NCBI GenBank assembly: GCA_045576655.1
Contig: JAZNGW010000032.1
Span: 1 to 64,000 of the forward strand
DNA from: RGIG8745 sp045576655
GTDB lineage: Bacteria; Bacteroidota; Bacteroidia; Bacteroidales; Bacteroidaceae
DNA length: 64,000 nt
Direction of reading: 5' to 3'
The notes beneath the pieces were generated by a model, which saw only the letters and a program-made list of their open reading frames with translations, was not told the origin of the DNA and did no database searches. Positions 1 to 8,605 of the stretch are shown here, piece after piece (positions within the stretch are counted from its first letter, which is position 1; every line of letters starts with the position of its first letter). A program made the translations under genes and the position numbers.

Positions 1-1
1 A

Positions 2-100
2 AAGGCTTTGGAAGACTATATCGAATACTACAACAATAAAAGAATAAAATATCGATTAAAAGGAAAGAGCCCGGTAGAATACCGAACCCTTTGCCTATAA
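2..100 (+). mobile_element. IS3-family transposase, C-terminal end (cut by window edge)
   Basis: Frame 2 is open from the window edge and encodes 32 residues before a TAA stop. The peptide contains YIEYYNNKRI, then KGKSPVEYR. This is the usual end of the DDE integrase core of IS3-family (IS150-like) OrfB transposases, where an N-x-x-R-x-H/K segment and an SPxEYR motif close the domain. Only the last part is present, so it cannot be judged whether the element is intact to the left. The matching terminal repeat follows directly, which supports the call. Confidence 0.8.
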
Positions 101-116
101 AACAATTTATTAACCC

Positions 117-140
117 GTCCAACTTTTTGGGGTCACTTCA
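117..140. repeat. Right terminal inverted repeat of the IS3-family element
   Basis: The stretch ends in CTTTTTGGGGTCACTTCA. Read on the other strand it begins TGAAGTGACCCC, the typical outer end of IS3-family elements (terminal TG, followed by a GACCCC run). It lies 17-40 bases after the transposase stop, the normal spacing. The element boundary is therefore near 140. The left end and the target duplication are outside the window. Confidence 0.7.
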
Positions 141-179
141 AGTTGCTTTGAGGGATTTTGTTCTTGTTGTAAAGTTGTT

Positions 180-848
180 TTATTTTACTCTTTCAATATA
201 CTTGTCAATATTCTGAGCTATCGGAGAAGTAGAATATTCACTCTTGATTTCATTGTAAAGATTAAGTGCTTTATCCTTCTGTCCGAGATTTTCGTAAACT
301 TCAGCAGCCTGGAGCATGAAAACTGGAGACAAACTGTTTTCTGCCATCTTTGCAGCTTCAAGCAATTTCTCAGCACCCTTTTCTTTTTGGTCTTTCTGGA
401 TGTAGCAGTTACCAAGTGCTGCTACAGCAGAAGGGGAGATGCTGTTGTCACCCTTTGGACTGAATGATTCAAGATAGTTGAGAGCCTCATCAAATTTTTC
501 CAGTTTGTAATAGCAAAGTCCAGCGTATAAGTTTGCAAGGTTAGCAGTCTTTGTACCAGAGTAATCAGATATTATTTTGAGGAAACCTTTTGATGATGCG
601 CCATCACCATTGAGTGCAGTCTCAAATTGCTCTTGGTAGAACAGTGACTGACTTTTGCTGATAGCTGTTTGGGCTTCTGCTTCAACCTCATCCATATGGT
701 TTTGATAGATGAACACTCCTGCAACAATTACTATAACTGCCACCAGGCATATGAGGATTGTTTTTAGGTTCTTTTGGATAAATGCTTCCGACTTGCGAAG
801 TTCAGCATCTAAACCTATTGTTTCTTCTTTTATATTTTTCTTAGCCAT
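180..848 (-). CDS. Membrane-anchored TPR protein (YfgM/Anc-like)
   Basis: A 222-residue protein with a charged cytoplasmic N-terminus, one transmembrane segment at about residues 28-48 (ILICLVAVIVIVAGVFIY) and a periplasmic part made of tetratricopeptide helices (for example NLYAGLCYYKLEKFDEAL). This is the layout of YfgM-like proteins, which in other bacteria act beside PpiD at the Sec translocon. Here it lies 61 bases downstream of a PpiD-like gene on the same strand, which fits that partnership by inference. It is the last gene of the long minus-strand run. The remaining bases to the IS end contain no convincing terminator. Confidence 0.75.
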   Translation of the reverse strand: MAKKNIKEETIGLDAELRKSEAFIQKNLKTILICLVAVIVIVAGVFIYQNHMDEVEAEAQTAISKSQSLFYQEQFETALNGDGASSKGFLKIISDYSGTKTANLANLYAGLCYYKLEKFDEALNYLESFSPKGDNSISPSAVAALGNCYIQKDQKEKGAEKLLEAAKMAENSLSPVFMLQAAEVYENLGQKDKALNLYNEIKSEYSTSPIAQNIDKYIERVK

Positions 849-909
849 TGTTGTAAATATATTAGTTGCGATTTATTATTAGTAAATCTTAATGTCAAGC
901 ATATGACGA

Positions 910-3057
910 TTAATAAAATTTATAGCGGAGGTCCTTAACTTCAGCGTTATTTCTTAAATCGCGTAGGAGTCCGTTAATTGCGATTTGGAAGTATTGGTTA
1001 GATAATGACTTTTGCTCATCTGAAGAGTTGAACTCGTCAGAAGTTTTGCCGTTTGACAATACTTTAATCATATATACTCCCATATTACCTTTTATAGGAC
1101 TAGATACTTCTCCTACTTTAGTGTTTGCAGAGATAGCGCCAATTAATGTTTCGTTTGCTGATGTTGCACTTACAAAAGTAGGTGAAGCAAATGAAACATG
1201 TTTAATTGTATCAATTGAAGCGTCAAACTTAGAAGCGAATTGTTCGATAGTGTTTACTCCGTCAAGCTTGCTAATAACAAGGTCAGCCTTTTTGTCAGTC
1301 TTAACCTGATTTGTGATGTAGTCTTTAACAGTTTCAAGTTCTGTAAATCCGTTGTCATTAATTTTCGCGAGGTAAGCTACCAAAAGGTGATTGTCTCCTC
1401 CTTCTTCCAACTTAGAAATATCACCAACTTCTGCTTCGTCAAAAATCCATCTTAATACACCACTTGTTGAAGGAATATTGTTTACATTATGCGCATCGCT
1501 TCTTACATTGTTGATTGTTTGTACGTGATAGTTGCTCTTTGGAGCATTTTCTTCAATCAACTCAATAGTGTTGTTAGCTGCAAGGAATGAACTGAATTTG
1601 TTGTACTCTTGTGTTCTTGTCTCATCGCTTACAAGAAGTTCTTTTACAATAGATGCAACATTATATTTTGTTACTGGATTCTTCTTGTCTAGTACTTGAA
1701 TAATCATTGTAGCACCATTTGATGCATTAAATTCTGTAGTTTCTCCAACATTAGAAGTAAAAATTGTTTTTACAAAATTAACATCGTCAGTTCCGAGCAT
1801 TGAGTTCTGGTACATATTAGATGTCATCCACAAAGAATCTCCTGTCTGATTGTATTTCTCAGCCAATTCCTTGAAGTTTGTACCTGCATTGAGCGCATTC
1901 ATGACACTGTCTACTTTTGTTCTAGTGTCCTCTTTGTCTTTGCCTGCAATAGCGATTGAACGATATAATACAGAATCAGCTTCTGTTGCCTTGTCTAACA
2001 TCTTTATTACATAGAATGTGTTAGTCATTGCGTCATAAGCAGGCTGAGAGGTTTCACCAATAACCAGTGAATCTAACAAGTCTGTAAATATTGCAGGATA
2101 TGCATTCTTAGTTTTAAGAATGTTTGTGTATATGGTCTTAGAAGAATTGTTGCGAACAATATTTCCAGCTTCAGAATTATTAGTCGCATTTGCCAATAGA
2201 GTGCGGACACTGTCCATCTCTGTTTTCAAGTTGATTTCGTCTTGTTCGCTTGGAACTATTGCAACGTCAATAAGTTTAATGTTGCGTGTCTCATTATCTA
2301 AAACGAAAAGTTCCTTCTTCTCCTCATATTTTTTTGCCAATTCGTCATCGTTGATTATTATGTCTTTTTCTTCAACAGATGAATAAGGGATAGATGCCAC
2401 GATGATGTCAGATTCATTAGTTCTTGAATCAAAAGTCATTTGTGCCTCAACTTGGTTGGAAAGGATTGAGTTGTATAACAATCCCTGGTATTTATTTGCA
2501 AGTCTTTCCTGCTTGATGTTCTTCTTTACAAATGTGTAGTATTTGTAAATCTTCTCATATTCGTCAGGTAGTTGTTGACCTTGCTTTTTAGCGTCATTAT
2601 AAATTTGAAGGAAGTTCTGCAACACTGAGTAGTCATAAATTCCTGTTTCAGGATTTGCAAATATTGGCAAGTTAAGTAAAGGTGAATTGCCTGATTTAAT
2701 TATGTCTAAAACTTCTTCTTCTGTAACAGCAAGACCTAATTTGCTACATTCTTCTTCTACTATTGAAGATTGAACGTAGTTGTTCCAAGCCATGTCTTGG
2801 ATCTCATTTAATTCATTTTCAGCGAATGTGATGTTTGGATTTGTTAGTTCTGCGTAAATCTTCCAGTCCTCAACCAATTGCTGATAGTCTTGAATCATGA
2901 TGTTTTCACCATAAACTTCTCCTGCATACTGACTTTTTGCGTTTTGTGCAGGTCCCATAGCTTCAAATGCAATCTGCAAAATGAATAAGAGTAATGCTAT
3001 ACCAAGGATGGTAACAAGCAGTGGCCCTTTGTTTCTGATTTTCTGTAATACTGCCAT
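910..3057 (-). CDS. ppiD: PpiD/SurA-like membrane-anchored peptidyl-prolyl isomerase
   Basis: The reading frame opens at 3117, but the start at 3057 (MAVLQKIRNKGPLL, 715 residues) is preferred. It places the signal anchor VTILGIALLLFILQIAFEAM at about residues 15-35, as in PpiD/SurA_N proteins. The body has a SurA-like N-terminal helical domain and parvulin-like regions in the middle. The length matches Bacteroidales 'SurA N-terminal domain' proteins. The expected role is a periplasmic chaperone for proteins leaving the Sec channel. It sits between lptC and the YfgM-like TPR gene, a context that points to outer-membrane biogenesis. Parvulin activity is family inference; I did not verify active-site residues. 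Confidence 0.85.
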   Translation of the reverse strand: MAVLQKIRNKGPLLVTILGIALLLFILQIAFEAMGPAQNAKSQYAGEVYGENIMIQDYQQLVEDWKIYAELTNPNITFAENELNEIQDMAWNNYVQSSIVEEECSKLGLAVTEEEVLDIIKSGNSPLLNLPIFANPETGIYDYSVLQNFLQIYNDAKKQGQQLPDEYEKIYKYYTFVKKNIKQERLANKYQGLLYNSILSNQVEAQMTFDSRTNESDIIVASIPYSSVEEKDIIINDDELAKKYEEKKELFVLDNETRNIKLIDVAIVPSEQDEINLKTEMDSVRTLLANATNNSEAGNIVRNNSSKTIYTNILKTKNAYPAIFTDLLDSLVIGETSQPAYDAMTNTFYVIKMLDKATEADSVLYRSIAIAGKDKEDTRTKVDSVMNALNAGTNFKELAEKYNQTGDSLWMTSNMYQNSMLGTDDVNFVKTIFTSNVGETTEFNASNGATMIIQVLDKKNPVTKYNVASIVKELLVSDETRTQEYNKFSSFLAANNTIELIEENAPKSNYHVQTINNVRSDAHNVNNIPSTSGVLRWIFDEAEVGDISKLEEGGDNHLLVAYLAKINDNGFTELETVKDYITNQVKTDKKADLVISKLDGVNTIEQFASKFDASIDTIKHVSFASPTFVSATSANETLIGAISANTKVGEVSSPIKGNMGVYMIKVLSNGKTSDEFNSSDEQKSLSNQYFQIAINGLLRDLRNNAEVKDLRYKFY

Positions 3058-3135
3058 TTTTTTATTGTTTAATTTATTATAATTGATTCTATTTGTGATA
3101 TTTGATAAAAATCGCACGAAGATACAAAAAAAAAA

Positions 3136-3807
3136 TCACTTATGATGTATGCTATTGCTTTTATTTACGACAGTAGTATCATTGTACGATTTGTTGTTAT
3201 GGGAAAATGTCGAATCAGAGGCGTTGTTTGCAGGAGTAGAATCTCCTTTAAAAGGGAAGTTGCCTTTAGATGAATATATTCTATAATCGGTCATTTGTTC
3301 ATTTGACCTGAAATTATATCCGTCGAGCTTATTCTCTCCATTAATTTGCATGTAGTGGTCAGAATATATTTCGTGTGATACTTGATCCCAATATAAAAGT
3401 GTTGTTTTGAATGATTCTCCTTTGAGGTTTTTGACAAAGACTCTTCCCCTTAGTTCCCATAATTTCTTTTTATCAAAATAATATGCGGTGTCGCAAGAAA
3501 TGAATGTTTCCACCTTGAAATTTTTGTCATATTTTTCGATAAATAATCCTTTTTCAAATGACCAAAAAGACGGTTCTTTTTTATCATAAATGAACCAGTC
3601 TTCTGAAATTATTTTGTATTGAATAATTCCTGAATCTGAAATTAGTGTAGATACTCCTATAGATTTTAGAATTGGTAAAGAATCTCTAATGCCAATAGCC
3701 GTATATTCTTTTTCGGAGTCACTTTGACATGCTGTATTGATAAATAGCATAAAAGCTGCCGAAACGACAGCTATTATGCTAAATTTATATGTGAATTTAT
3801 AATTCAT
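3136..3807 (-). CDS. lptC: LPS-export periplasmic protein LptC
   Basis: A 223-residue protein with an N-terminal hydrophobic stretch (IIAVVSAAFMLFINTAC; the Cys at about residue 27 suggests a lipoprotein or anchor). It is followed by a beta-rich LptC/OstA-like domain with phrases such as YYFDKKKLWELRGRVFV and the later KGNFPFKGDS. LptC receives LPS from the LptBFG ABC transporter at the inner membrane and passes it to LptA. It lies 18 bases after an upstream TPR gene. The gene for an LptF/G-type permease lies in the same run (8606-9784), supporting the assignment. The C-terminal tail after about residue 195 is Asn/Ser-rich and probably disordered. Confidence 0.82.
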   Translation of the reverse strand: MNYKFTYKFSIIAVVSAAFMLFINTACQSDSEKEYTAIGIRDSLPILKSIGVSTLISDSGIIQYKIISEDWFIYDKKEPSFWSFEKGLFIEKYDKNFKVETFISCDTAYYFDKKKLWELRGRVFVKNLKGESFKTTLLYWDQVSHEIYSDHYMQINGENKLDGYNFRSNEQMTDYRIYSSKGNFPFKGDSTPANNASDSTFSHNNKSYNDTTVVNKSNSIHHK

Positions 3808-3825
3808 TGCATGTACAATTGGAAA

Positions 3826-5217
3826 TTATCTAAGTCTGAGAGTTGTTGTCTCTCCCATAACTGTGATGCTTTGTCCTGCTTGTATACCTTCAAAAAATGC
3901 TTCTGATTTCGGATAATAATATGAAGCATAAGATGCAATCTGTCTGTTTGCCTTGCTTGCACAAGCAGGGTCGACTGATTTTGCCTTTATACATTTGTCT
4001 GTAGCCAAACAGTAATATTTACTTCTTTCAAACGCATTTCCGTTGGCACTACGTGCGACACATGATGCAATAAGAAGCCAAGCATTGCCATTTGATGGTT
4101 GGTATTTCAAAACTTCATTACAGTACTGACGGCATTTTCCGATATTTCCTTTGCGGTAGAGGATAGCTGCGATGATATAAGCGTATTTAGCTTTCTTTGT
4201 TACATCCTCCTCAAGTCCGATTGCTTCTTGGAAATATACAAGTGCGTCGTCAGTTTTGCCATCTTTAAGAAGTTTCTGTGCCTTACCGATGGCTGCTTGA
4301 GGAGTTTTGTTAAGTTGATATGCATAGTCAGATGCAAGGTAGTAGATACTTGTTGTGTCGCACTCGTATTTGTTGAGGACTTTGAGTACATTGTTGAGGT
4401 ATTCAAGATTAGTCTTGTTCTCTTCTACTTTTGTTGTATAGATTTTCTCCAAACTCTTGCAGTCTGCAGCTCCTGATTTTACAAGCAAGTTTTCACACAT
4501 GTTTTGTGTAGGAAGGTAATTGTTGACAATTTTTTGAGCCTTGATTGTGTCATCAGCAAATTCTTTTGCTTGTTCAAGCAACTGCTCGCAGATTTCAGAG
4601 CACTGTACATAGTCGTTGATGAAATCTTCTTGCTTTTGGGTATTGTTGATGTCAGTTATGTACCTGTTATATGAACACTGGATGAAAGAGTACAATACGA
4701 AAGCTTCCGTGTTAGGTCCCATATCGTTGATACCTGAACGGAACATTTCATAAGCTTTTTCGTTGTCAGGGTTGGGATTGAAGTTTGCGAAGTCGTATGC
4801 TTTGCGACAAATGATGTTACCCTTTGTTGAGTATGTCTTTTTTGAAGCAAATGAGTTAAGGTCATCTAGATTTGCCAAACGCTGGTCGTATACTTTCATC
4901 AAGAGGTCGAAATACTCTTGCTTTTTTGCCGCGTCAGTTTCTTGCGGTATAAGACTTTCGAGAATCCAAGCTCCATCTGTGTAAATACGTATTTGTGCTA
5001 ATGGAGCTTTTTCAAATACATATTTCCATGACTCAAGCGCTTCTGCGTAATTTCGAGCTTTATATGCTTCTTGATAGAGGCTCAAGTTGTTCATTACTTC
5101 AATGCTGTCTTGTCCGTGTCCAATACGATCATAGAGAGAAGTTCCTGCATATCTCTGTGCGTTGATAGATAAAGTTGCACAGGTAAGAATTAATGAAAAA
5201 ATAATTTTTCGATTCAT
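3826..5217 (-). CDS. Secreted TPR-repeat protein
   Basis: A 463-residue protein. The signal peptide is clear (MNRKIIFSLILTCATLSINAQ, cleavage near residue 21). The rest is alpha-helical with TPR-type units, for example NLSLYQEAYKARNYAEALESW near the N-terminus and KAKYAYIIAAILYRKGNIGKCR near the C-terminus. Homologues recur between the CoaX/outer-membrane barrel gene and lptC in Bacteroides genomes (from memory of gene order). It is probably periplasmic and a protein-protein adaptor. No enzymatic motif is visible. It is 41 bases downstream of the barrel gene and 18 bases upstream of lptC. Confidence 0.75.
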   Translation of the reverse strand: MNRKIIFSLILTCATLSINAQRYAGTSLYDRIGHGQDSIEVMNNLSLYQEAYKARNYAEALESWKYVFEKAPLAQIRIYTDGAWILESLIPQETDAAKKQEYFDLLMKVYDQRLANLDDLNSFASKKTYSTKGNIICRKAYDFANFNPNPDNEKAYEMFRSGINDMGPNTEAFVLYSFIQCSYNRYITDINNTQKQEDFINDYVQCSEICEQLLEQAKEFADDTIKAQKIVNNYLPTQNMCENLLVKSGAADCKSLEKIYTTKVEENKTNLEYLNNVLKVLNKYECDTTSIYYLASDYAYQLNKTPQAAIGKAQKLLKDGKTDDALVYFQEAIGLEEDVTKKAKYAYIIAAILYRKGNIGKCRQYCNEVLKYQPSNGNAWLLIASCVARSANGNAFERSKYYCLATDKCIKAKSVDPACASKANRQIASYASYYYPKSEAFFEGIQAGQSITVMGETTTLRLR

Positions 5218-5258
5218 AAATATTATTTATTGATTTAGTTTATTAATAGATTTAACTG

Positions 5259-6578
5259 TTATTGTACTTTCCACTTGTAGAACCACCGTTCGCTAAATGT
5301 TAGTCCTAAGCAAAGTTTTAGGTAATTTTCTTTTAAGTTGTTTTGTGTATTACCATTAAGATATGGAATGTTTGCGTGTACCCATTGGAAACTTATGTTT
5401 AGTTTTGGCGTGTTATGCCAAAGATGTCTGCTTGTTATTGGCAAGGTTACTCCAGCAGAAAGACCAAATTCATATGGTTTGTCGCTGATAGTGTTAGTCA
5501 GATCTGCATTTGCATATGACTTTGAATAGTAACCTCCGAATTTGTATGTTATTCGGTTGAAATAGTTTGAACTAATTTCTGATGGGGTATAACTTGCGCC
5601 TAATGCAATTTTTATTCGGTCATTCAAGATATTCTTTTTTGATATGTAATTGTCGTCATTTGTTTGTGTCGGGAATTTAACATTATTCCATTTTTGTATT
5701 TCAAAATCAGTACCGACGTTCCATTTTGTTCCATGTGAGTATGTTAGTCCTGCTGAAATTATGTGAGGAAACTGAAAGGCATTGGTAATAGTGTCGCTTT
5801 TTTCACCATCTTTTGTGCTACCCGTTGTTCGTGTAACAGCATCGTTAATATCGTGACCTAAGGAATACGCTGCTCCAAATGCTATTTTGTCCTTTTTGTT
5901 TAGTTTGAAAGAATATTGCAAACCTAAATCTAGCATATATGAACTAATGTCTGCACTATAAATCCTTTGAGTTGAATATATATTTGCTTCGTTGAATGTT
6001 TGATTTATGGAATGTTTATATGAACCGTACAAATAAGATAAGTTAAATCCTATAGATAAAGGTTCAAAAACTTGTATTCCTGCTCCTAAGAAAACTTGAT
6101 GCAATCCGCCTTCACCAGTAAAAGATTCTGCAGAAGTAAATCTGTCTGAACCTTCTGTTTTTTGAGGCGTAGATGAAAAGTTATAGTTAATATTTGAAAA
6201 AGGAAGAATGCCGATGGCTATTCCTAAACCTTTTGTCGCTCTAAAATGGAATGCAAAATAGTCGAAACTTGAATTTTTTGCATTGCTTTGCAGATCGCCC
6301 ATTTTAAAGTTCGCATTGTAGAGCGAAAGTCCTAAGTCGAATAGTGCTGTTAGTGAGTCTACTGCTGAATATGAAGCTGGATTTGCTACATTTATTGACT
6401 GTCCGTCTCTGAATCCCATGGCAACCCCTCCCATTCCTTTGTTAAATCCCATGGAACGATCCGCCATAATACCAAAGCCATATCTAGAATATGGGGAATT
6501 TATGCCGTTCTGGGCAAATGATACTAATGGAAGTAACACCATTAATATTGCGAATATGATTTTTTTTGTATATGTCAT
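5259..6578 (-). CDS. Outer-membrane beta-barrel protein (FadL/PorV-like)
   Basis: A 439-residue protein with signal peptide MTYTKKIIFAILMVLLPLVSFAQ. It then shows NSPYSRYGFG and GMGGVAMG segments and alternating aromatic/polar strands to the C-terminus (FSERWFYKWKV). This resembles the OmpP1/FadL-type barrels of Bacteroidetes. The start is immediately adjacent to the coaX stop (no gap), indicating translational coupling. Substrate is unknown. The gene lies among LPS-transport and chaperone genes, so a structural or transport role in the outer membrane is inferred. Confidence 0.75.
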   Translation of the reverse strand: MTYTKKIIFAILMVLLPLVSFAQNGINSPYSRYGFGIMADRSMGFNKGMGGVAMGFRDGQSINVANPASYSAVDSLTALFDLGLSLYNANFKMGDLQSNAKNSSFDYFAFHFRATKGLGIAIGILPFSNINYNFSSTPQKTEGSDRFTSAESFTGEGGLHQVFLGAGIQVFEPLSIGFNLSYLYGSYKHSINQTFNEANIYSTQRIYSADISSYMLDLGLQYSFKLNKKDKIAFGAAYSLGHDINDAVTRTTGSTKDGEKSDTITNAFQFPHIISAGLTYSHGTKWNVGTDFEIQKWNNVKFPTQTNDDNYISKKNILNDRIKIALGASYTPSEISSNYFNRITYKFGGYYSKSYANADLTNTISDKPYEFGLSAGVTLPITSRHLWHNTPKLNISFQWVHANIPYLNGNTQNNLKENYLKLCLGLTFSERWFYKWKVQ

Positions 6579-7310
6579 TTATTGTATTTGCTCTAATAAA
6601 ACTTCGTTTAATCCGCGTAAGACTAAGATTTTGTCGACAAAAATACGCTTTTTTATTCTCTCGTCAAAATCAAAATCATTTCCGCCAGTTAAAAATACTA
6701 AAAGTCCTGGATATTTGTCGGAAAAAAGGTTTATTACCCCCTCTATTTCATATTTTGTTCCGTTTAATACGCCGTTTCTGATTGCAGTTTCCGTGTTGAT
6801 GCCAATATCTGATTTTTCGCCATCATTTGTAACTAACGGGAGTTTTGAGGTGTATTCGTGAAGTGCTTTAAACCTCATGTTTATGCCTGGTGATATGTTT
6901 CCACCAATATATTCCCCATTTGCGGTTATTATATCGTATGTGATTGCTGTTCCGGCATCTATGACTAATATGTTGTTTCCGCGTTTTTGTACGTATGCTC
7001 CAATAACAGCGGCAAGTCGGTCCATACCAAGGGTTTCAGGTGTCTGGTAGCTGTTTTTAACAGGTATTTTGGTGAGATGGTTGAATTCTATAATTTTCGT
7101 GTGTGGTGCTATGTCATGAATGTTGTTTTTTATAGCTTCAATGTCGTATGAAGTCGAAGAGATTATACAGGCCTGTGGATTGTAGGAGTGTATAAAATGA
7201 ATGATGTTGTTGATGGCATCTGCATCGCAACGAGTATGTGCAACGAGTTTCTTTTCCTCAAAAACACCTATTTTAATTGTTGTGTTGCCGATGTCAATGG
7301 TAAGATTCAT
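6579..7310 (-). CDS. coaX: Type III pantothenate kinase
   Basis: A 243-residue protein of the acetate/sugar kinase/Hsp70 fold. The N-terminal phosphate loop MNLTIDIGNTTIKIG carries the conserved Asp6. GMDRLAAVIGA and VIDAGTAITYDI are the signature motifs of CoaX, and GGNISPGINMRFKALH completes the set. CoaX phosphorylates pantothenate, the first step of coenzyme A synthesis, and is not inhibited by CoA as type I enzymes are (family knowledge). It starts three bases after the DEAD-box helicase stop and ends against the barrel gene, so it is clearly within the operon. Confidence 0.95.
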   Translation of the reverse strand: MNLTIDIGNTTIKIGVFEEKKLVAHTRCDADAINNIIHFIHSYNPQACIISSTSYDIEAIKNNIHDIAPHTKIIEFNHLTKIPVKNSYQTPETLGMDRLAAVIGAYVQKRGNNILVIDAGTAITYDIITANGEYIGGNISPGINMRFKALHEYTSKLPLVTNDGEKSDIGINTETAIRNGVLNGTKYEIEGVINLFSDKYPGLLVFLTGGNDFDFDERIKKRIFVDKILVLRGLNEVLLEQIQ

Positions 7311-7313
7311 TTA

Positions 7314-8579
7314 TTATGAATTGTTTTTATTTGTTTTGTTATTTCTGCGTTTTGATTTGTTGCTCTTTCTGCTATTGTTACAGTGATGGTTTTGTGCGCG
7401 TTTTTTGTGCGCGTTTTTGACGTTAAATTCTTTTATGTCCAGTTTTTCACCACAATCTTCGAATAATTCAGGTTTTGGGATTTCTCTTTCAATGAGTTTC
7501 TCGATTTTTACCAGATTATTGTAGTCTTTGCTTGAAACAAGAGTTATGGCTTCTCCATCCCTGTTTGCTCTTGCTGTGCGTCCAATGCGGTGGACATAAT
7601 CTTCGGGGTCTTTCGGGACATCGTAATTTATTACCAGTTGAATGTCGTCAATGTCTATTCCCCTACTAATAATGTCTGTAGCAATTAGGATTTTTTTATG
7701 GTTGTTTTTGAATTCGTGCATTATTTTTTCACGTTCAGACTGTAAAAGGTCTGAGTGTATCTCGCCCACATTAAATCCTTTCCGACTATATTCTGCATAA
7801 AGTTCTTTAACCTTCTGCTTGGATGAGGCGAATACTATAATTTTATCATGGTTGTTATCTTTCAATATATGTGCCATGACTTTATGCTTCATGTTTTCGT
7901 GGCATAAATAGGCCGTCTGCTTTATTTTGTCAGCAGGCTTAGATACTGCAATCTTAATTTCTACAGGATTATTGAGTATGTTATGTGCTAGTTTTTGAAT
8001 GTTTTCGGGCATTGTTGCTGAGAACATTATGGTTTGCCTTGTCTGTGGAAGCATTTTGACCACTTTCATAATGTCGTCGTAGAATCCCATATCCAGCATT
8101 CTATCTGCTTCGTCGAGGACAAAAAATCCTACGTGCGAGAGGTCAATACTTTCTGTTGTGAGATGGCTTATAAGTCGACCAGGAGTGGCAATTATTATAT
8201 CAGCTCCGAGCTTGAGCCCTTTCTTTTCTTGTTCGAATCTGATGCCGTCATTTCCTCCATATATAGCTACGCTTGACACAGGCATGAAGTAGGCAAAGCC
8301 TTCAACTTGCTGATCTATTTGTTGGGCTAATTCACGTGTGGGCGACATTATGATGCAGTTTATGGCATGCTCAGGATATTCTCCGCTATTTAGTTTGTTT
8401 AAAATTGGCAGAAGATATGCTGCTGTTTTACCTGTTCCGGTTTGTGCAACTCCAATGAGGTCTCTTCCCTCGAGCAATGGCATAATAGTTTTTTCCTGTA
8501 TGGGAGTACAGGTTTCGAAGTTCATTGCATCGAGCGCATCAAATATATTGTCGTCTAATGGTAAGTCGTAAAAGTCCAT
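7314..8579 (-). CDS. DEAD-box ATP-dependent RNA helicase (RhlE-like)
   Basis: A 421-residue protein with the full set of DEAD-box motifs in order: Q motif (NFETCTPIQEKT, residues 20-31), motif I AQTGTGKT (45-52), Ia PTRELAQQ, Ib TPGR, II DEAD (about 155-158), III SAT, then in the second RecA domain DIISRGIDI and HRIGRTAR. The last 35 residues are Lys/Arg/Asn-rich, a likely RNA-binding tail. Such helicases remodel structured RNA, for example in ribosome assembly or cold response. It follows the permease gene by 26 bases. Which E. coli helicase (RhlE, SrmB or CsdA) it replaces cannot be told. Confidence 0.9.
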   Translation of the reverse strand: MDFYDLPLDDNIFDALDAMNFETCTPIQEKTIMPLLEGRDLIGVAQTGTGKTAAYLLPILNKLNSGEYPEHAINCIIMSPTRELAQQIDQQVEGFAYFMPVSSVAIYGGNDGIRFEQEKKGLKLGADIIIATPGRLISHLTTESIDLSHVGFFVLDEADRMLDMGFYDDIMKVVKMLPQTRQTIMFSATMPENIQKLAHNILNNPVEIKIAVSKPADKIKQTAYLCHENMKHKVMAHILKDNNHDKIIVFASSKQKVKELYAEYSRKGFNVGEIHSDLLQSEREKIMHEFKNNHKKILIATDIISRGIDIDDIQLVINYDVPKDPEDYVHRIGRTARANRDGEAITLVSSKDYNNLVKIEKLIEREIPKPELFEDCGEKLDIKEFNVKNAHKKRAQNHHCNNSRKSNKSKRRNNKTNKNNS

Positions 8580-8605
8580 TCGGTTTTTATAGTTTAAACA
8601 TTATA

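Noticed and set aside
910..3117. Start of the PpiD-like protein at 3117
   Set aside because: The first 20 residues are Asn/Lys-rich and lie in the intergenic region; the ATG at 3057 precedes the signal anchor.
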